A stretch of 19,198 bases of DNA from CAWEHT01 sp963808455 (GTDB lineage Bacteria > Chloroflexota > Anaerolineae > CG2-30-64-16), in assembly GCA_963808455.1 (NCBI GenBank), contig CAWEHT010000462.1, forward strand, positions 1 through 19,198, read 5' to 3'. Of this stretch, positions 1 to 7,202 are shown in pieces. Both the position numbers and the translations under genes were made by a program. Positions within the stretch are counted from its first letter, which is position 1. Every line of letters starts with the position of its first letter. The notes below the pieces were generated by a model. It was given only the letters and a program-made list of their open reading frames with translations, was not told the DNA's origin and did no database searches.

Positions 1-22
1 AAGTGCCTTCCGGGCCGCGCCG

Positions 23-895
23 ATGCGGCTCGACAAGCAGACCGGCCGTTGGCAGCCGGCGGCGTGGGGCAAAGTGGTCGCATACTTTAGCCTGACCGAC
101 CTCGACAGAAGTAGCACCGACACGGGGATGTACGTTGCCGACCTGGACGCATGGCCCTTTGTGCGCACCCTGCTACGGAGCCTGGCAGATGGTTTCCGGT
201 CCCTGTCTGGGTCCCTGGCTGAGAGCATCACCGAGCTGTGCGCGGAAGGGGACGGACTAGCGGGTTGGGAAGCGGCGAGCCAGACCGCTGATGCGCACCC
301 CGTCCCCCCACTGCAATCCGCGCCAGCGGCGTGCCCTGCCATCGACGAGGCGCAGAGCGGCCCAAGCGCGGTCTCGGGGAACGACGTCGCTAGCGACGCC
401 ACGCTGCGTTTGCACATCGACGACATCGACAGCTTTGCGAAAGTCCGTGATGTTCCATCGGAACGCGTGTGGGACCTGCTCAGCGAGGGATATCTCGACG
501 TTCCGGAGGACCTCATCCAGTCCGGGCTGGAGAAGATCCTGGACGTGCCATCTCACAAAAAGGACTGGGGAGGCGAGACAGACGATCTCTACACGGCAAA
601 CATGGAGGTCGGCGGCAAGCGAGTTCCTTCGGCATTTCTTCTCAAGGGCAATGGCTTGCGGCGCAAGGAACTGCGCATCAGGGACTGCGGCAAGAGCGGC
701 GACCAATTATTGCGCCTGTTCGAGGTGCCCGCCGAACTCTTCGTGGTGCAGTTTGTCGGCGGCATTTCCGAGGCCGTCATCAAGGACGTACAGGGCAAGG
801 CCAACGAGCGCAGATCCCGAGGCGGGCCGGCGAGGTTTTGCATTATCGACGGCCAGGACACGGCTCGCTTGCTTCGCGCTTACGGCTTGCTATGA
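23..895 (+). CDS. Hypothetical protein, possible PD-(D/E)XK nuclease-like C-terminal domain
   Basis: A 290-aa frame from ATG 23 to TGA. The frame is open back to the window edge, so the real start may lie upstream and the gene may be 5'-partial. Residues 1-130 are poorly conserved-looking and rich in Ala/Ser/Pro. The C-terminal part (about 165-290) looks like a folded domain. It has an acidic stretch DWGGETDD at 181-188, then AFLLKG with Lys208, then a KSGDQLLRL segment, and it ends in IIDGQDTARLL. An acidic residue followed by a strand with Lys is compatible with a PD-(D/E)XK restriction-endonuclease fold. That is my inference from the pattern, not a recognised family. It lies outside the inverted repeat, so there is no second copy to check the frame against. 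Function unknown. Confidence 0.6.
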   Translation: MRLDKQTGRWQPAAWGKVVAYFSLTDLDRSSTDTGMYVADLDAWPFVRTLLRSLADGFRSLSGSLAESITELCAEGDGLAGWEAASQTADAHPVPPLQSAPAACPAIDEAQSGPSAVSGNDVASDATLRLHIDDIDSFAKVRDVPSERVWDLLSEGYLDVPEDLIQSGLEKILDVPSHKKDWGGETDDLYTANMEVGGKRVPSAFLLKGNGLRRKELRIRDCGKSGDQLLRLFEVPAELFVVQFVGGISEAVIKDVQGKANERRSRGGPARFCIIDGQDTARLLRAYGLL

Positions 896-1156
896 CTCGC
901 GGGCATTGGTCTTGACATGCGCCCAATCGGGTCGGGCGGTGCCTGCGGGCCCTCACAGAGAGCCGCGGGCCGGGTCCAAAGTTTTGCGCTGCGCGTGGCG
1001 GGCCTCTGGACCACAAAACCCACGAGAGGACCCCGGCAGCGCGCGCGAAAGCGGACGCGACGACCACGAGCACGGAGAGCGCGTCGGCGACATGCCGGCC
1101 TGGCCGCCTGCGGCGGCACCCCTTCTGAGCGCTCGACCGGCTCGCGGCGAGACCTC

Positions 1157-1190
1157 TTCGTGTCTTTCGCGAGGTTTCGTGCGTTTCGTG
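1157..1190. repeat. Short tandem TTCGTG motifs, 9-10 bp period
   Basis: TTCGTG or a one-base variant begins at 1157, 1166 (TTCGCG), 1176 and 1185, giving spacings of 9, 10 and 9 bp. Read on the minus strand it is a run of CACGAA units. Similar runs occur in intergenic DNA of many uncultivated bacteria. No function can be assigned from the sequence. Confidence 0.5.
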
Positions 1191-1249
1191 ATCCAAACCG
1201 CCACTCCCGCCCGCAAGAACCCGGACCGCATCCAGGCGCGGCGAACGAG

Positions 1250-1279
1250 TTGGCACCCACGAAGCCGCTGTAGTAGATT
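1250..1279 (+). promoter_or_regulatory. Candidate sigma70-type promoter of the ferredoxin gene
   Basis: TTGGCA at 1250-1255 and TAGATT at 1274-1279, spaced 18 bp, about 90 bp upstream of the ferredoxin start. Matches to consensus are moderate. A short hairpin (1295-1314) would lie in the leader. Confidence 0.25.
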
Positions 1280-1366
1280 GGGCAATGCGGTTCAACGCCT
1301 GCGGCCCCAGGCGTGAGGCGCATGACCGTTGCTTGAGCCAGCCCGATCCTGAGGGAATGTTCACCG

Positions 1367-2386
1367 ATGACGTCGCAGCAGCTGCAGGATGATTTTGTCC
1401 GCCTGTTCGGCGTGCCGCCCGCCATGGCCCCGCACCTGGGCTATGTGGCTGGCGAGCTGGAAATGGCTCTCGTCGTAGGGATGAATGGCCGGGCCATGTT
1501 GCTGCCGCAGATTGCCGCGCTGTTGGGCATGGCGGCAGATGAGGCCGAGGCCTTTGCCACGGCATGCTTCACTCGCCACATCCTGGCGCGCCGGACCGAG
1601 GACGGCCGGCACGTCTACTCCGCCGAAACCTTCTACCATAGGCTCGACCCGCTCTCGATGTACGGGGGATGGGGCGACGTGCCCGCCGAAGCGCGCGATG
1701 CCGTGGTGAGCTGGCACCTGCAGGCATTCATCGAAAGCTGGGCGCCTGCCATCTCAGCGATCCAGAAGGACGCGGATGCCGATGTACGTATTGCCAACCG
1801 CGATGTCCTTCTGCTTTCTGAAGCATTGGAGCAGGTCGATGCCGCCAGCGAGCACGCCCTGGCGCTTTGCGATTGCCGCACTATTGCCAGGGCCTGCAAC
1901 CGGCCGGTCGAGACGTGCATCCGGCTGGACGCAGACGCGGCCTACACGGTCGAGCGAGGCATGGGCCGGCCGCTCACCAGGGAAGAATGCCGCGAGCTGG
2001 TGATCAAGCTCGACCGCCAGGGTCTGATGCACACGGGTGATCTCGGGTGGCGCAAACAGGGCGCGCTCTCCGGCTTCTGCAGTTGCTGCGCCTGCGACTG
2101 CTATCCGATCCGGGCGAGCATCTTGGTGGGCCTGCCGAAAGCCTGGCCTCGCAGCCATTTTGTTGCGGTCTACGACGAGCCGAAGTGCAATCAGTGCGGC
2201 GCCTGCGCCAGGAGGTGCCATTTTGGCGCTTTTTACTTCGACGGCAGGACGGTGATGGCTCACGGGCATCAACTGAAATGTGTCGCGCTCGATGCGGCGA
2301 AGTGCTGGGGCTGCGGGTTGTGCAGCACCGGCTGCCCCAACGATGCCATCCGCATGCAGCCTCTGTCCGTAGTGCTGCCTGCTTGA
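1367..2386 (+). CDS. 4Fe-4S dicluster ferredoxin-type protein, Cys-rich (339 aa)
   Basis: Likely an electron-transfer or Fe-S protein of the cytoplasm. The C-terminus has two ferredoxin-type motifs: C274-x2-C277-x2-C280-x3-C284 followed by His instead of the usual Pro, and C313-x2-C316-x2-C319-x3-C323-P. These should hold two [4Fe-4S] clusters. Two more Cys groups precede them: CDCRTIARAC with a further Cys at 184 (C168, C170, C177, C184), and a dense group C238, C240, C241, C243, C245. These might bind an extra cluster or metal. The N-terminal 130 residues look helical, possibly winged-helix-like, with no named family. The start is ATG 1367 with GAGGG at 1351-1355. From 1594 onward it is mirrored at the window's right end. 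The partner in electron transfer is unknown and no oxidoreductase subunit lies alongside. Confidence 0.8.
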   Translation: MTSQQLQDDFVRLFGVPPAMAPHLGYVAGELEMALVVGMNGRAMLLPQIAALLGMAADEAEAFATACFTRHILARRTEDGRHVYSAETFYHRLDPLSMYGGWGDVPAEARDAVVSWHLQAFIESWAPAISAIQKDADADVRIANRDVLLLSEALEQVDAASEHALALCDCRTIARACNRPVETCIRLDADAAYTVERGMGRPLTREECRELVIKLDRQGLMHTGDLGWRKQGALSGFCSCCACDCYPIRASILVGLPKAWPRSHFVAVYDEPKCNQCGACARRCHFGAFYFDGRTVMAHGHQLKCVALDAAKCWGCGLCSTGCPNDAIRMQPLSVVLPA

Positions 2387-2440
2387 CATGAAATAGCCCT
2401 GGCACGCGGCCCCGTTTTGTATCTCTGCTCACTGTCCCAG

Positions 2441-2478
2441 TTATTACTGATTGCTATAACGATAATAAGTGATATGAT
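2441..2478 (+). promoter_or_regulatory. Promoter of the tandem zinc-protein genes
   Basis: An AT-rich island in GC-rich DNA. TTGCTA (2451-2456) and TATGAT (2473-2478), spaced 16 bp, make a reasonable sigma70-type promoter. It is overlapped by an inverted repeat, TTATTA (2441-2446) and TAATAA (2463-2468), which could be an operator. Start of transcription would fall near 2485, just ahead of the AAGGAGGTG ribosome binding site at 2499-2507. Confidence 0.5.
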
Positions 2479-2513
2479 GGAATGATAGATAGTTTATGAA
2501 GGAGGTGTGCACT

Positions 2514-2696
2514 ATGATGCAGTGTTACGAACATGCCAAGGTCCACGAGTCCAGGGATGCAGTTGCAGTCTGTTCAAACTGTGGGGCGGCCCTATGTATG
2601 GATCACCTTGTCGAGCAAACCGAAATGGGCGCCAGGACAAACGAAGCGAAAAGGCTCATCTTTTGCCACACGTGCAGCGATGGCGGCGGGCGTTAG
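2514..2696 (+). CDS. Small zinc-binding protein, DUF2180-like, copy 1 (60 aa)
   Basis: A 60-residue Cys/His protein. Putative metal ligands are C4, H7, C20-x2-C23, C28-x2-H31 and C51-x2-C54, enough for two zinc sites in a B-box or zinc-ribbon style. The opening MMQCYEHA, the AVAVCSNCGAALC core and the closing CxxC resemble DUF2180, small proteins first described from archaea. That assignment is from memory of the pattern. The start is ATG 2514 rather than the in-frame ATG at 2496, because the strong Shine-Dalgarno AAGGAGGTG (2499-2507) lies between them. A paralogue follows 140 bp downstream. The other arm has an identical-length copy at 18096-18278, which supports the frame. Function unknown, perhaps metal sensing or a protein-interaction adaptor. 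Confidence 0.75.
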   Translation: MMQCYEHAKVHESRDAVAVCSNCGAALCMDHLVEQTEMGARTNEAKRLIFCHTCSDGGGR

Positions 2697-2836
2697 CCTT
2701 TTCCTCGCGGTCCACTGTCTTGGGAGGGCGAGCGCGTAGAGATGAAACAGCAGAGCCGATCGAGGGCCACGAAAGTGTAGGCGAAGTATTCACGGCCCTC
2801 GCGGCGATCAGGCTTGATTCTTGATGGAGGTGTCTG

Positions 2837-3019
2837 ATGATGCAGTGTTTCGATCACGCTAAGGCCAATGAGTCGAGGGATGCGGTAGCAGTTTGTTCAA
2901 ATTGCGGCGCGGCCGTGTGCACCGACCATCTGGTCGAGGAATTCGAGATGGGCGTCGAGACAAACCAACGGAGAAGGCTCATCTTTTGCAAGACGTGCGG
3001 CCCGAGCAGAAAGCGGTAA
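2837..3019 (+). CDS. Small zinc-binding protein, DUF2180-like, copy 2 (60 aa)
   Basis: Tandem paralogue of the preceding gene: same length, all Cys/His ligands at the same positions, and about 41 of 60 residues identical by hand count. Differences concentrate in the linker (residues 35-47) and the basic tail, which here is GPSRKR instead of SDGGGR. It has its own ribosome binding site, TGGAGG (2825-2830), 6 bp before ATG 2837. The pair is a local duplication that has diverged, so both copies are probably kept for separate use. The mirrored copy is at 17773-17955 and has the same frame. Confidence 0.75.
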   Translation: MMQCFDHAKANESRDAVAVCSNCGAAVCTDHLVEEFEMGVETNQRRRLIFCKTCGPSRKR

Positions 3020-3022
3020 CAC

Positions 3023-3059
3023 GCCGTCCTTGCCATCCCGGTCGGGGTCACGGGACGGC
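3023..3059. terminator. Hairpin between convergent genes, possible bidirectional terminator
   Basis: GCCGTCC (3023-3029) pairs with GGACGGC (3053-3059). Inside it CCCG (3037-3040) pairs with CGGG (3043-3046). It lies between the convergent zinc-protein pair and the minus-strand operon. There is no clear U-tract, so termination is inferred from position. The same structure is at 17733-17769 in the other arm. Confidence 0.4.
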
Positions 3060-3150
3060 AGGCGCGCGCATCTGGAGTCGCAGAGCTGATCGAGCCCTGC
3101 GCAAGAAGACGAATCCTTACAAGCGTCGCCTGCGGCTTATGGGCGTATCT

Positions 3151-3363
3151 TTAGCCCAGGCGCCGCTTCGTCCCAGCTTCGTAACCCAGCAGATAGGCCT
3201 CCCAGGCGTGGTCGCCTTGATGCCGGCGGATCGCTTCTTGCCCCTGCATCGCCTTGCCTTCGCAGCCGTCCTGAAAGCCGTCGCAGTACATCAGCTTGAG
3301 CTGATAGTTTTTCCCAAAGCGTTCCGGGACTTCATCTTCACAGGGTAGGGTGTTTTGGTTCAT
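3151..3363 (-). CDS. 70-aa hypothetical protein, last gene of the MPE-radical SAM operon
   Basis: It starts at ATG 3363 (MNQNTLPCEDEVPERFG), only 4 bp after the stop of the 140-aa gene, so translation is probably coupled. The longer frame from 3438 merely overlaps the upstream gene. The protein is small, charged, with Cys8, Cys27 and Cys34 and a central DGFQDGCEGK segment. It ends GTKRRLG. I do not recognise a family. The right-arm copy has one G fewer in a GGG run near 17619, which shifts its last residues. The left version, with the longer homopolymer and an immediate stop, is more likely correct. Its place at the end of a tight operon suggests a role linked to the 140-aa protein. Confidence 0.65.
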   Translation of the reverse strand: MNQNTLPCEDEVPERFGKNYQLKLMYCDGFQDGCEGKAMQGQEAIRRHQGDHAWEAYLLGYEAGTKRRLG

Positions 3364-3367
3364 GCCT

Positions 3368-3789
3368 TCAGTCTTCCTCGTGCGCTCCTCCAAGGTCCAT
3401 CGGTGCCGTGGGCGTGTCGATTCGCAGCACATCGCCATGGACGTCGAGGACGATGCGAAAGCCCATCATGCCCAGCCATTGCCGGGCCTGCGGCGGCAAG
3501 CCCTGATCGAGGACTTGCTCGACGTTGATATTGCGCAACGTCGAATCGACCATGGCTTTGGTGAAGAGGTCTTCCTGGCCGAGTTGCGCCAGCATCAATC
3601 GCGAGGCCTCGTCCTCGTGCGCATGTAGTTGCGCCAGGAACTCAGCCAGCACGATCCGGTCCACCGGCCGCGCTTCGACATGGCGCCGGAAGCCCTGGTC
3701 GTCGATCACGTAATAGGCCGTTGCCCCGACATAAGTGACTTCGATCGCCCGGCCGTCCTCAGTGACCACGAGGTCCTCGAAAAAGGCAT
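3368..3789 (-). CDS. 140-aa conserved hypothetical protein (start frameshifted in this arm)
   Basis: Most of the protein is in one frame (3769-3368). The first residues are recovered by comparison: the right arm reads ATGGCC at 17003 where this arm reads ATGCC at 3789-3785, one G short. Combining both arms gives MAFFEDLVVTEDGRAIEV... of 140 aa. The segments FRRHVEARPVDR, EDLFTKAMVDSTLRNI and WLGMMGFRIVLDVHG look like a conserved family I have seen beside other genes in Chloroflexota-like genomes. I know no function or named domain. It is soluble, with no signal peptide or membrane span. It begins 5 bp after the radical SAM stop and is followed 4 bp later by the 70-aa gene. Confidence 0.7.
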
Positions 3790-3794
3790 CGCGG

Positions 3795-4934
3795 CTAGCC
3801 CCAGATGCCGGGAATGGGCGTGCTACAGGCCGGGCAAGCCCCTTCTGCCGTCAGCCTGTTGCTGCTGATTCGGAAACCCCTCCGGCCCATCAGCCGGGTA
3901 TGGCACCCCGGGCAATGGGTGTGTTCATAATCCCCTACATGTCCCGGCAGGTTGCCTGCGTAGACATAATGCAGACCTTCCGAGTAGCCGATCTCGGCAG
4001 CCCGCAGGCGCGTCCACCGTGGTGTTGGCGTGATCTTGCATCCGGTAGTCCTGGTGGAAGGCGGTCACGTGCCACGGGATTGCCGGCGACACCGACCGGA
4101 TGAATTGCGCCGCATCGCGAAGCTCAGCTTCGGAATCGTTGAAGCCGGGCACCAGCAGCGTTACTAATTCCACCCAGAACCCCAGCTCGTGGGCCACGCG
4201 CACTGCATCCAGAATGTTCTCCAGCACCGCGCCCAACGCCCGGTAGTTCCTGGCGTCCATCGACTTGAGATCGATCTTGTAGGCGTCCGTGAACGGTCTG
4301 ATGTATTCCAAAACCTCACGCGTGGCGTTCCCGTTCGACACGTACATGCAGATGCTGCCCGCGGCTTTCGCAGCGCGGAAGACGTCCATCGCCCATTCCG
4401 ACGTGATCAAGGGTTCATTGTAGGAGCTGGCGAAGCTTCTGGCGCCGGCTTGCCGGGCCAGCGCGACCATTTGCTCGGGCGTCACCTGCGCCGGACGCTC
4501 GCCCGCCCGGACGTCACGCAGCGCCTGTGAAATGTTCCAATTCTGACAATAGGCGCAGTGGATGTCGCATCCCAGCATGCCGAAGGTCAGCGTCTCGGAG
4601 CCGGGGAGCACGTGGAAGAAGGCTTCTTCTCTACCGGGTCGCAGTGGAGGGCTGAGACATATCCGTAGGGCACGTAGAGTGTGCCATCTTTGTTGTAGCG
4701 CACCTGGCAGACGCCCCGCCCGCCTGGCCTGATGCGACAGTTGTGTGCGCAGGCGTAGCAGTGTACCGCGTCGCCGGGCAGTTTCTCGAAGAGCCGGCCC
4801 GGCCGGGCCAGGGCATCTATGACGCCGGCTAACGGCACGTCGCCGGCAAGGGGGCGGCGAAGCCTGTCGCGTGTGCGGCCTCCATCGGCCAGTTCCGCGC
4901 TGCGTGGCGCGGTTTGCCCGTTTGTGCTGTCCAT
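3795..4934 (-). CDS. amrS: AmmeMemoRadiSam-type radical SAM enzyme (frameshifted copy)
   Basis: Left-arm copy of the 380-aa gene described at 15855-16997. Here it has a TT instead of TTT near 4620 and a missing CT near 4010, so it reads as three pieces: 4934 to about 4620, about 4620 to 4010, and 4010 to 3795. This arm has the correct C-terminus, ending in CPAC then STPIPGIWG and TAG at 3797-3795, where the right arm has lost a T. It also has the correct DAVRVAHE junction near 4200, where the right arm gained a C. The two arms together give one clean frame. The start is ATG 4934. Confidence 0.8.
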
Positions 4935-4942
4935 GCTCGTCC

Positions 4943-5823
4943 CTATGCGAATGGAAACGCCCAGCGTCCCGGCCCATGGCTGGCATCGTACGCGCCAACG
5001 CCGCCTTCATGTCGTCCAGCGCTGCCTCGGGCTGGTCCCGCATCCACCAGACGAAATCGGAAAGCCACGGCAGCCCGCTCAACGCCGAGCGCCGCCCCAT
5101 CTCGGCCATCGCTCCCTCGGCGAGCAGGCCCGACTCCCGAAAACCAGCGTCCAGCGCCTCGAAGTCATAGGGCACCCGGCGGATGCCCGCCTGGCACGTG
5201 GCGTTCCCTGGGGGCGCGCCAGCCTTCTCTGGAAAGTGAGCCAGGCATAGCTCGCCCGGGTATCACCACGTAAGGCACGCCCACCGATCCGCTGTTGACC
5301 ACAAACCACCGGCCAATGCGACGGTCATCGGCACGTGCGTATGGCCTGCCACGACCACTTCCTCGGCAACCGCCGACAGCCGTTGACGCCAACGCTTCCG
5401 GCGAATCGGGCGAAACCCATCAGAAAGCGGCCCAGGGACGCCGTGCATCAACCGCATGGCCGGCATGCCATCCGGGGCCGGCAAAGATAATTTCCAAAGG
5501 CAGACTCGCCAGAAGGCTCAGATGGGCCGGGCTGAGATTAGCACGTCCGCCAGAGCGTGGGATATCTTTGCCTGACGGCGTAGCGTGGTTCCATCCTTGG
5601 CGAGCACAAACTGCAAACGGCATCGTCGTGATTCCCAGGATCATCGGCCAGCCGGCCGCCTAAATCAGAGCTCAAGGCTTCGGTGGGCCATCGGACACAC
5701 GTTTGCAGTGTCGCCGAGGACACGATTAGGGTCGCGTCCGGATGCCAGGTTCAGGTCAGCAACGACTGCCTCCAAGGCAGGCAAAGTTCCATGGATGTCA
5801 GAGAGAACTGCAATGGTGGGCAT
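4943..5823 (-). pseudogene. Metallophosphoesterase, shredded left-arm copy
   Basis: Mirror copy of the intact 294-aa gene at 14962-15846. Here the frame is broken many times between ATG 5823 and the stop at 4943. Beyond indels there are short clusters of substitutions, for example around 5480-5490, 5605-5625 and 5825-5835. The SDIHG start is readable at 5823-5790, but the later catalytic blocks fall in different frames. Since the other arm is intact, I take this as sequence error rather than a decayed gene. Confidence 0.75.
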
Positions 5824-5855
5824 CGTTCTCATCCGTTGGCCGGCCTTCAATCTCT

Positions 5856-5896
5856 ATTATACTCCAGGTTGCCAAGTTGTGCCCCAGATTGCCAAG
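5856..5896 (-). promoter_or_regulatory. Promoter and direct repeats of the MPE operon, left copy
   Basis: On the minus strand TATAAT (5861-5856) lies about 33 bp before ATG 5823. Upstream are two CTTGGCAA copies (minus strand; plus-strand TTGCCAAG at 5869-5876 and 5889-5896) exactly 20 bp apart. Some bases between the repeats differ from the right arm, but the repeats and the -10 are the same in both. Confidence 0.5.
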
Positions 5897-5929
5897 CGGG
5901 CAGGCGGCCGACGCGGCCGCCTGCCCGCT
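5895..5929 (-). terminator. GC-rich hairpin terminator after the S2P protease gene, left copy
   Basis: A 15-16 bp near-perfect stem of G/C-rich sequence. The unpaired loop is 3 bases in this arm, and a base is missing in the right arm (14859-14892). It lies between the protease stop (5954) and the MPE promoter. This arm's version, with a proper loop, is probably the true one. Confidence 0.6.
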
Positions 5930-5953
5930 ATATGCTGGCGAAGGCTGCTTGGC

Positions 5954-6983
5954 TCAGTCAGAGCCCAACCGGTTCCACAGAAGAGGCTCACCCGGGCCCC
6001 GCACCCCTGCCGCCCAGCGGCTCTGCATACCCGTCCGCGTCACCAATCCCCCATGATGCCCACGATCGTCCACGACAGCCAGCGCCGCATATGGCGACCG
6101 CGGTAAGCGCTCGAAAGCCGGCCACACCGGCGTATTCGATAGAAGCACGGGCGCATGGCCCGCCACGCCTTGCGAGGGGCTCGACGGCCCTGCTGCCGAG
6201 CCTCGGTCGCCGGCGGCTTCTCGTTGCGGGGCCGAGGAGCCCGTAATGCCCTGGGGCCCGGCCGCGCCGTCTTCTACGGCCGGCCCAAACTCGGTGACGC
6301 GCCTCGTGCCCGCGCCAGCGAACACGAAGATCGCGACCATTCCGAGGAATATGTTCGCAGTGTAGATGGCCAGGGCGCCGAAAAGCACGGCAAACGCCCT
6401 CCCGCCGATGACGGCCACCTGGGTTGCCCGCCGATGCGGCCAGCGCATTGCCAGCAGCGCCCGCAGCACCCGCCCGCCGTCCATCGGGAACGCAGGAAGC
6501 ATGTTGAACAACAGGAGTGAGGCGTTGACTATCACAAGGAAAGCCGCCAGGTTGAACACTCCAGGCGACGAGATGGCGGGCCACGCAGGCACATTGCCTT
6601 GCAGGACCTGCCACGCTGCTCCCCCCGACCAGCAGGGGCACTATCAGCAACCCGAGGAACAGGTTCACTGCCGGACCGGCCAGAGCCACCCACAGCTCCT
6701 GCTCAGGCTTCTCGGGCATCCGGCTCAGCCGAGCCACCCCACCGATGGGCAGGAGCACAATGTCGTGCACCTCGATGCCGAAATGCTGTGCCACTACTGC
6801 ATGCCCCAACTCGTGCAGGAGCACCACCGCGAATAGCAGCAGGGTTAGCAAAGCCCCGTATAGAGCACCGTACAGCGTTCCGGAACCCCACATCAAGGCG
6901 CCCCAGGCTACGGCCAAGGCAAACGTGGCATGTATCTTGATGTCGATGCCACGCACAGTAGCAACACGCCACGAACATTTCAT
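5954..6983 (-). CDS. M50 site-2 protease family membrane protein (frameshifted copy)
   Basis: Left-arm copy of the gene described at 13809-14835. The N-terminal part from ATG 6983, with HELGH, is intact. An extra base in a C run near 6622 then shifts the frame, and the remainder is read from 6592. This arm gives the correct sequence over GMVAIFVFAGAG (near 6325), where the right arm has an inserted A. An added T just before the stop alters the last residues here. Divergent from the phosphatidyltransferase gene across a 219-bp regulatory gap. Confidence 0.8.
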
Positions 6984-7038
6984 CAGAAAAGCCTCCCAGA
7001 GGCAGCCACCCAGCGGAAACGGCAGCTTACGTCTATAT

Positions 7039-7059
7039 ATATCAGTGTAATAGTGATAT
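7039..7059. promoter_or_regulatory. Operator-like dyad ATATCA-9-TGATAT upstream of the protease gene
   Basis: ATATCA (7039-7044) and TGATAT (7054-7059) flank a 9-bp spacer in an AT-rich stretch between the divergent protease and phosphatidyltransferase genes. On the minus strand it abuts a TATATATA run that may hold the protease -10 element. It could be a repressor site. The identical dyad is at 13733-13753. Confidence 0.35.
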
Positions 7060-7110
7060 TAGCCGCGCGCAGTAGGACCGCTTCCGTTCGGGTCGCGGGG
7101 CGTTTTTGGT

Positions 7111-7140
7111 TTGTTCTTTCTGTCTGCCGGGTGGTATACT
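7111..7140 (+). promoter_or_regulatory. Candidate promoter of the phosphatidyltransferase gene
   Basis: TATACT at 7135-7140 is a good -10. TTGTTC at 7111-7116, 18 bp upstream, is a weak -35. The start codon at 7203 is about 60 bp downstream. Confidence 0.35.
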
Positions 7141-7160
7141 GACGCGGAGCAGAGGGGTTG

Positions 7161-7195
7161 TGCAGCGAAGGAGCCTGCCCTGAGTGCAGCGAAGG
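7161..7195 (+). repeat. TGCAGCGAAGG direct repeat, interspersed-repeat-like
   Basis: TGCAGCGAAGG occurs at 7161-7171 and again at 7185-7195, with CCTGCCCTGAG between. This resembles the short CCTGAGCGAAGCGAAGG-type elements scattered in many bacterial genomes. It lies in the leader just before ATG 7203, and the second copy (GAAGGGA) may also act as the ribosome binding site. Confidence 0.45.
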
Positions 7196-7202
7196 GACGG
7201 CC

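Larger units (their letters stand above)
896..1366. other. Non-coding gap of about 470 bp
   Basis: No convincing gene: the open frames here are Arg/Pro-rich, occur on both strands at once and lack ribosome binding sites. It holds a TTCGTG repeat tract (1157-1190), a candidate promoter (1250-1279) and a 7-bp stem hairpin (ACGCCTG 1295-1301 with CAGGCGT 1308-1314). The rest shows nothing I can name. Confidence 0.5.

Noticed and set aside
257..706. 149-aa minus-strand open frame
   Set aside because: Antisense to the 290-aa frame at 23-895, with no ribosome binding site and shadow-like composition.
7158..7202. TTG start at 7158 extending the phosphatidyltransferase by 15 residues
   Set aside because: The extension would translate the TGCAGCGAAGG repeat. 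ATG 7203 follows GAAGGGA at a good distance and starts the hydrophobic protein directly.
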